Shown here in pieces: positions 5,944-9,855 of a DNA stretch of 9,855 nt; within the stretch, counting starts at the first letter, position 1; each line of letters opens with the position of its first letter. A program made the position numbers and the translations under genes. The notes under the pieces are model-generated. The model was not told the DNA's origin. It made no database searches and saw only the letters and a list, made by a program, of their open reading frames with translations. Origin of the DNA: Acidimicrobiaceae bacterium (GTDB taxonomy: Bacteria; Actinomycetota; Acidimicrobiia; Acidimicrobiales; UBA10347); assembly GCA_003485885.1 (NCBI GenBank), contig DNHM01000165.1:1-9855 (forward strand). The letters run 5' to 3'.

Positions 5944-6405
5944 TTAACGAGCTGGTGTTTTGGGGTTCGTTGTTTTCTGGCCAAGGACGGACCGCTCAAG
6001 GTCGCGCATGGCTTGTCGTTCGCGAAGGCCGAGCCCAATAAAGATGCCGGGTATGGCTACCAGTGCCAGCAGGGCTCCCGATGAGAGCATGACTAGTGCG
6101 GGGGCGGGGCAGGTGCCAGCAACGGCCCATCCAATGCCGAAGAGTGCGCCGCCCTTGAGGTGATGGGGCTCTGGTTTGGCTCGTGACAGAGCGAGCGTGC
6201 CGCCGAGAGGTGTCTCGGTGCCTCGGCGTTCGAGCCACCACAGGAGCGGAGCGGAAATAGCCACGGCTGATCCCATAAATAGGAAGACGTATGGGTCTTC
6301 GAACGAGAGCGTCGAGTGGATGGTGTCGTATTCATGGAGGCGGGCGCCGGCGAGGATGCCGCCAAAGGCGATGCCACTGATGAGGCCAAGAACGTTCAGT
6401 TTCAC
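5944..6405 (-). CDS. YeeE/YedE-family transporter, C-terminal-half subunit (PmpB-like)
   Basis: The open frame extends to 6852, but only the part after GTG 6405 is convincing: 153 residues beginning MKLNVLGLIS. The upstream part is out of frame over the partner gene. Hydrophobic segments occur near 4-20, 38-57, 84-97 and 104-127. The signature around 85-101, GGALFGIGWAVAGTCPAP, holds the invariant Cys99 of the YeeE/YedE sulfur-transport fold. The family moves thiosulfate or other sulfane-sulfur compounds through the membrane by relay between conserved cysteines. Full-length YeeE has two such halves in one chain; here they are separate. The start overlaps the stop of the partner gene by four bases (GTGA at 6405-6402), which implies coupled translation and probably a 1:1 complex. 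It is the last gene of the four-gene cluster. Confidence 0.85.
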   Translation of the reverse strand: MKLNVLGLISGIAFGGILAGARLHEYDTIHSTLSFEDPYVFLFMGSAVAISAPLLWWLERRGTETPLGGTLALSRAKPEPHHLKGGALFGIGWAVAGTCPAPALVMLSSGALLALVAIPGIFIGLGLRERQAMRDLERSVLGQKTTNPKTPAR

Positions 6406-6881
6406 AGCGCACCGCCGGTGACGAGGCCCAACACGAACGTGGTCACAATGGCCGTTGTCATGAAGGTCGCAGTGACGGCCAGCGAGGCTGGTGAACGTTG
6501 GGCAGTGCCACACAAACCATGCCCGGACGTGCAGCCGCCGGCGAGGCCGGCGCCATAACCAAGTAGCACCGAGCCAGTAAACACCAGTGGTATGACGAAC
6601 CACAGAGGAAACGCGTCGCGCAACGCGTCGTAACCGCTGCGGACCGGGCTGTCGTCTCGTAGCACCTGGGTGACCAGAAGCCCGCCGAGGAACATGCCAA
6701 CGAAGTACCAGACCCGCCAGGTGGCGATCCCGCTGCGCCGGCGGAGCCAGCCCGCAGTTTGTACATACGCGCCACTTGCTCCAAGTGGCTGGTTCGCCAA
6801 CCCAAACAGGGCCACCACAAGTAGCCCGAGGGCCGGTCCGGCGACGAACCATGGCAGCTGGTTCGGAAGGAGGTCAAACAT
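6402..6881 (-). CDS. YeeE/YedE-family transporter, N-terminal-half subunit (PmpA-like)
   Basis: The 159-residue membrane protein has hydrophobic segments near 11-30, 57-73, 92-115 and 132-156. It contains the hallmark GAGLAGGCTSGHGLCG at 110-125 with Cys117, His121 and Cys124, the sulfur-relay region of the YeeE/YedE family. Together with the following gene it would rebuild a full YeeE-like channel. ATG 6881 is preceded by AGG seven bases upstream. It lies 30 bp behind the SulP transporter gene with no terminator between, so it belongs to the same transcript. Known relatives import thiosulfate or sulfane sulfur and are often found beside persulfide dioxygenases, as here. The transported form in this organism is inferred, not shown. 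Confidence 0.88.
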   Translation of the reverse strand: MFDLLPNQLPWFVAGPALGLLVVALFGLANQPLGASGAYVQTAGWLRRRSGIATWRVWYFVGMFLGGLLVTQVLRDDSPVRSGYDALRDAFPLWFVIPLVFTGSVLLGYGAGLAGGCTSGHGLCGTAQRSPASLAVTATFMTTAIVTTFVLGLVTGGAL

Positions 6882-6911
6882 AAAAGTGCCTAACTTTCAG
6901 TAGGTTGCAAA

Positions 6912-8408
6912 TCATTGTGGCGTGAAATGGATAGAGGCTGCTCGTTTGGCCCCTGGGCCCACGTTGGTGATCTTGACGCGGATGCCGGTGGCCTCGAATG
7001 TGGTGATCGACTGCTGGAGCGTGGCAGCACCCGTATAGTCCAGCCGCCCTACACCCGCAAGGTCCAGGACAATCGTGTCAATGGTTGGATCGTCGGCAAG
7101 TTTTGTTCGACAGATTGCTTCGATGCGGGGAACGGTCGCAAACCACAATACGCCACGTGGCGAGATCGTGAGGGTGGAGCCGGTGACCTGCTCGTCGGCG
7201 ACCACATTGAGCTCACGATAGAGATGGACACCGATCGACAAAGCCACGCCCACGAAGATGCCTCGTTCGACCCGGGGGGCAAAGGCCAACGTCGCACCCA
7301 GCGTGCCCAACCCGACCACACCCTGTGGCACCGATACGGTGAAGAGGCGGGCGATGGATCGTAGGTCAATGAGCTTGACCACTGAGGTAATCACAATTGC
7401 CGCCAGTACGGCCCGTGGAAGCGGCTCGGCCAGCGGAGCGAGCGGCAATGCGAACAACACGATGATGCCAGCAATCGCTCCCGTCCATGCGGTCTTGGCT
7501 CCCGCCATGCGCCCAAGTGCGCTCCGAGAGAACGAGCCGCCGACAGGAAGCCCACCGGACAAGGCAGAAGCGATATTGGCAACACCTTGGCCGACCATCT
7601 CTTTGTTGGCGTCCCATCGTTGTCGGTCTTGAGCTGCAAAGGCTCGAGCGATCGAGGCTGGTTCTGCAAAGCCGACCAGAGCGATGGCCGCTGCAGCGGG
7701 CAGCAGGCCAAGTGACTCGTTCCACGGAAAGACGGTGTGAGGGCGTATGAACCCACCTGGTAGTTCACCGATGGTCTCGCCGCCATAACCGACCGCTGCA
7801 CTGAGCAGAATGGCGCCCATCACGGCCACGAACACACCAGGGAAGAAACGATGGATTCGCCGGCCGCCAACCATCAAGGCAGCGGTAGCTCCGGTAAAAA
7901 GGAGCGCGCCCACCTGCCACGACTGAGGCGATGCAACTGTGTCGACAGCGCGCTTGAGCACCCCGGTTCCTGTTGGTTGTGCGCCCACGGCTCCAGGCAG
8001 TTGGCTCGCAAGGATGAGAATGGCGGCTCCGGTTGTGAATCCGCCGAGCACCGGATCGGACAACAGATACGCAATCGTGCCCAGCCTGGCCAGACCAAGA
8101 AGGAGGCGAAGTATGCCGACCATCAGTGCAAGCAGAACCGCGAGTTCTATGTACTCGGCCGAAAAGGTCGGTGCCCGACCGGCAAGCGCCCCAAACGTCA
8201 GCAGCCCAGTCAGCGCAACCGGACCGGTTTGCAAATAGGGCGATGACACAAGCGGTGCCGCAACTATCAGCGGGAGCGCAGCCGAAAACAAACCAACCTG
8301 CGGCGGCAGGCCAGCAAGTTCGGCATACGCCATCGCTTGAGGAATTAGTATGACAGCGACAGACAAACCTGCGATGACGTCGGCGGTCGCAGGCGGGCGC
8401 AGGTTCAC
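6912..8408 (-). CDS. SulP-family anion transporter with C-terminal STAS domain
   Basis: The 498-residue protein has the SulP permease core: AGLSVAVILIPQAMAYAELAGLPP at about 13-36 (TM1), the strongly conserved NKEMVGQGVANIASALSGG at 268-286 and GSFSRSA at 291-297. A STAS domain follows from about 411 to the end with VLDLAGVGRLDYTGA around 447-461. About 10-14 membrane spans are expected. SulP proteins carry sulfate, bicarbonate or other anions, usually with H+ or Na+; given the neighbours, a sulfur oxyanion is the likely cargo. The start is GTG 8408, the only start codon between the upstream TAA and the first membrane span. It has no visible ribosome binding site and leaves a pre-TM1 segment of about 10 residues, shorter than in many relatives. 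It is 12 bp behind the dioxygenase gene and in the same reading frame. Confidence 0.9.
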   Translation of the reverse strand: MNLRPPATADVIAGLSVAVILIPQAMAYAELAGLPPQVGLFSAALPLIVAAPLVSSPYLQTGPVALTGLLTFGALAGRAPTFSAEYIELAVLLALMVGILRLLLGLARLGTIAYLLSDPVLGGFTTGAAILILASQLPGAVGAQPTGTGVLKRAVDTVASPQSWQVGALLFTGATAALMVGGRRIHRFFPGVFVAVMGAILLSAAVGYGGETIGELPGGFIRPHTVFPWNESLGLLPAAAAIALVGFAEPASIARAFAAQDRQRWDANKEMVGQGVANIASALSGGLPVGGSFSRSALGRMAGAKTAWTGAIAGIIVLFALPLAPLAEPLPRAVLAAIVITSVVKLIDLRSIARLFTVSVPQGVVGLGTLGATLAFAPRVERGIFVGVALSIGVHLYRELNVVADEQVTGSTLTISPRGVLWFATVPRIEAICRTKLADDPTIDTIVLDLAGVGRLDYTGAATLQQSITTFEATGIRVKITNVGPGAKRAASIHFTPQ

Positions 8409-8420
8409 AGATGTGCGTGG

Positions 8421-9818
8421 TTAGACGCCCGCTGGCACGACGACTGGTTCGCCGGCTCCAGACCACGCGCCGTAGCCGCCGAGCAAGTCGGTGACATCGG
8501 TGAAACCAGCTTGCTCAAGTTTGCTAGAAGCGATCATGGAACGGAATCCGCCTGCGCAGTACAGCAGTGTCGGTTTCGTTGGGTCGAGTTCGTTGATGCG
8601 GTCGTTGAGCTGGGTTAAAGCAATCAGCGTTGCGCCCTCGATGACGCCGTCGGCGGTTTCGCCGGGCTGGCGCACGTCGACCACCTGCAGGTCGGCTACA
8701 CCGGCCATAGCAGCCTTGGCACCAGCGACCTCGACTCGGGAGCTGCGCACCACATGTTTTGGTGCGTTGGTAAACGCCTGAACGGGGTCGGCCAGATGGC
8801 CGATCACGTCGTCGAATCCAATTCGTGCGAGCCGAGTTTTTGACTCGTTTTCGTGCGCTTCGTCGGCGACGATGACGATTGGGGTGCCAGCGGTGATGAT
8901 GCCGCCTACAAATTCCGAGTAGCGGCCAGCGAGGCCGACATTGATGGATCCGCGGAGATGGCCGAGTGCAAACTCGTCCGGCGAACGGGAGTCGAGAACG
9001 ATCGCTCGAGTCTGCTGGGCGTCCAATACTTCGGCGAGGTCGAGTGGGCGAGAACCCGTTTCCTCGAAGAACAGCGGGCGGATGGCCTTGTTCAAAGCGG
9101 CGTCGTAACCAAAGTACGCAGGGGGAGCGGTCTGGCCTTCGGTGACGACATCGATAAAGGCCTCCTTGGTCATGGGTTGCACCGCGTAGTTGTTTTCGCG
9201 CTGCACACCAATTGAACATGAGGTATTCGAAGAAAGGTTCTTGCCGCACGAGCTTCCGGCGCCGTGCCCGGGGTAGAGCAACGTCTCGTCGGGCAGCGTC
9301 ATGAGCTGTTCATGGAGCGAGTGGTACAGCTGGCCCGCGAGTTCCTCTTTGGTTACGCCCTTGGATGACAGAAGATCGGGGCGTCCGACATCGCCGATGA
9401 ACATGGTGTCGCCGGTCAGCACACCGTAGGGCGCAGCGTCGTCGCCGTGTTCGTAGATCACGATGCTTATCGACTCGGGTGTATGGCCTGGCGTGTGGCG
9501 AATTTCAAGTTCGATCTCGCCGAGTGAAATCCGTTCGCCATGTGCGAGCTTGCGGCTCGGGAATTCTGGATCTGCAATCGAGCCATACGCAATCTCTGCA
9601 CCGGTTGCTTCAGCCATCTCCAGATGTCCCGACAAAAAGTCAGCATGAAAGTGTGTTTCGAGCACCAGTTCGATGGTCATGCCATGTTCTTCGGCGGATG
9701 CAAGGTACGGAGCGATGTCTCGGCGCGGGTCGACGACGACCGCTCGGCCAGTCGATTCGTCGCCGATGAAGTACGACGCCTGCGAGAGGCACTCGAGGTA
9801 GTGCTGTTCGAAGATCAT
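8421..9818 (-). CDS. CstB-like persulfide dioxygenase-rhodanese fusion (MBL fold + pseudo-rhodanese + rhodanese)
   Basis: The 465-residue protein has three domains. Residues 1-250 form an ETHE1-type metallo-beta-lactamase fold: THFHADFLSGH at 55-65, PGHTPES at 110-116, GDTMFIGDVGRPDL at 136-149 and YPGHGAGSSCG at 182-192. His56, His112 and Asp137 match the single-iron ligands of persulfide dioxygenases. Residues about 258-350 are a rhodanese-like domain (VLDSRSPDEFALGHLRGS) whose active loop reads VADEAHE with no cysteine, so it is catalytically dead. Residues about 362-460 are an intact rhodanese with Cys421 in YCAGGFRS. This order matches Staphylococcus CstB, which turns cellular persulfides and sulfite into thiosulfate and so limits sulfide toxicity. 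The protein is cytoplasmic. ATG 9818 fits the family N-terminus (MIFEQHYLECLSQASY); AAAGG lies about 12 bases upstream. It heads the sulfur cluster within this window. Confidence 0.92.
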   Translation of the reverse strand: MIFEQHYLECLSQASYFIGDESTGRAVVVDPRRDIAPYLASAEEHGMTIELVLETHFHADFLSGHLEMAEATGAEIAYGSIADPEFPSRKLAHGERISLGEIELEIRHTPGHTPESISIVIYEHGDDAAPYGVLTGDTMFIGDVGRPDLLSSKGVTKEELAGQLYHSLHEQLMTLPDETLLYPGHGAGSSCGKNLSSNTSCSIGVQRENNYAVQPMTKEAFIDVVTEGQTAPPAYFGYDAALNKAIRPLFFEETGSRPLDLAEVLDAQQTRAIVLDSRSPDEFALGHLRGSINVGLAGRYSEFVGGIITAGTPIVIVADEAHENESKTRLARIGFDDVIGHLADPVQAFTNAPKHVVRSSRVEVAGAKAAMAGVADLQVVDVRQPGETADGVIEGATLIALTQLNDRINELDPTKPTLLYCAGGFRSMIASSKLEQAGFTDVTDLLGGYGAWSGAGEPVVVPAGV

Positions 9819-9820
9819 GG

Positions 9821-9853
9821 TCAGGACTTGCCTTTCACGATGAGGTTCCTGCG
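9821..9853 (-). CDS. Possible 3' end of an upstream gene (partial)
   Basis: On the minus strand a frame reads RRNLIVKGKS and then stops at TGA (9823-9821), two bases before the ATG of the dioxygenase gene. Such tight spacing is what an upstream operon member would leave. Only ten codons are visible, so neither coding status nor identity can be shown. A sulfide- or persulfide-sensing regulator, rhodanese or sulfide:quinone reductase would be usual neighbours, but nothing in the ten residues favours any of them. Confidence 0.25.
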   Translation of the reverse strand, partial: RRNLIVKGKS

Positions 9854-9855
9854 GT

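Noticed and set aside
6406..6852. N-terminal extension of the second YeeE/YedE half
   Set aside because: The translated part is rich in Arg, Trp and Pro and lies out of frame over the first half, which has the real motifs.

Overview
The window looks like chromosomal DNA of a high-GC Gram-positive bacterium, most likely an actinobacterium and possibly a member of the Acidimicrobiia. The evidence is the GC-rich sequence with many GTG starts, an actinobacterial-type tRNA-Met, and a secreted protein ending in an LAETG sorting signal, the type used by actinobacterial class E sortases. Taxonomy below phylum is inference. I see no insertion sequence, prophage, CRISPR array or origin.

Layout. (1) 1-330: the 3' part of a tRNA-Asn with a terminator-like hairpin behind it, then a complete elongator-type tRNA-Met. 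(2) 384-1920, minus strand: a PAP2/AUR1-type membrane phosphatase or phosphotransferase, preceded by a 187-residue protein of unknown function. (3) 1978-3448, plus strand: an inositol-monophosphatase-family enzyme, then a secreted, acidic, LAETG-anchored surface protein closed by a strong terminator. (4) 3605-5313, minus strand: an M20 metallopeptidase whose stop codon overlaps the start of a small membrane protein. (5) 5510-5935, plus strand: a SnoaL/NTF2-like protein behind a perfect 9-bp dyad. (6) 5944-9818, minus strand: a compact four-gene sulfur cluster that runs to the right edge.

The sulfur cluster is the most coherent system. In transcription order it encodes a CstB-like persulfide dioxygenase carrying a pseudo-rhodanese and an active rhodanese domain, a SulP-family anion transporter with a STAS domain, and two half-length YeeE/YedE transporter subunits whose genes overlap by GTGA. 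Gaps are 12 and 30 bp, then a 4-base overlap, so one transcript is likely. A reasonable model is that sulfane sulfur or thiosulfate enters through the split YeeE/YedE pair, the dioxygenase-rhodanese interconverts persulfide, sulfite and thiosulfate, and SulP moves the resulting oxyanion. The substrates and direction of transport are inferred.

The rest looks like ordinary core or accessory genome. Two start sites were set well inside longer open frames: the divergent pair at 1920 (minus) and 1978 (plus) have overlapping upstream open frames that cannot both be coding.
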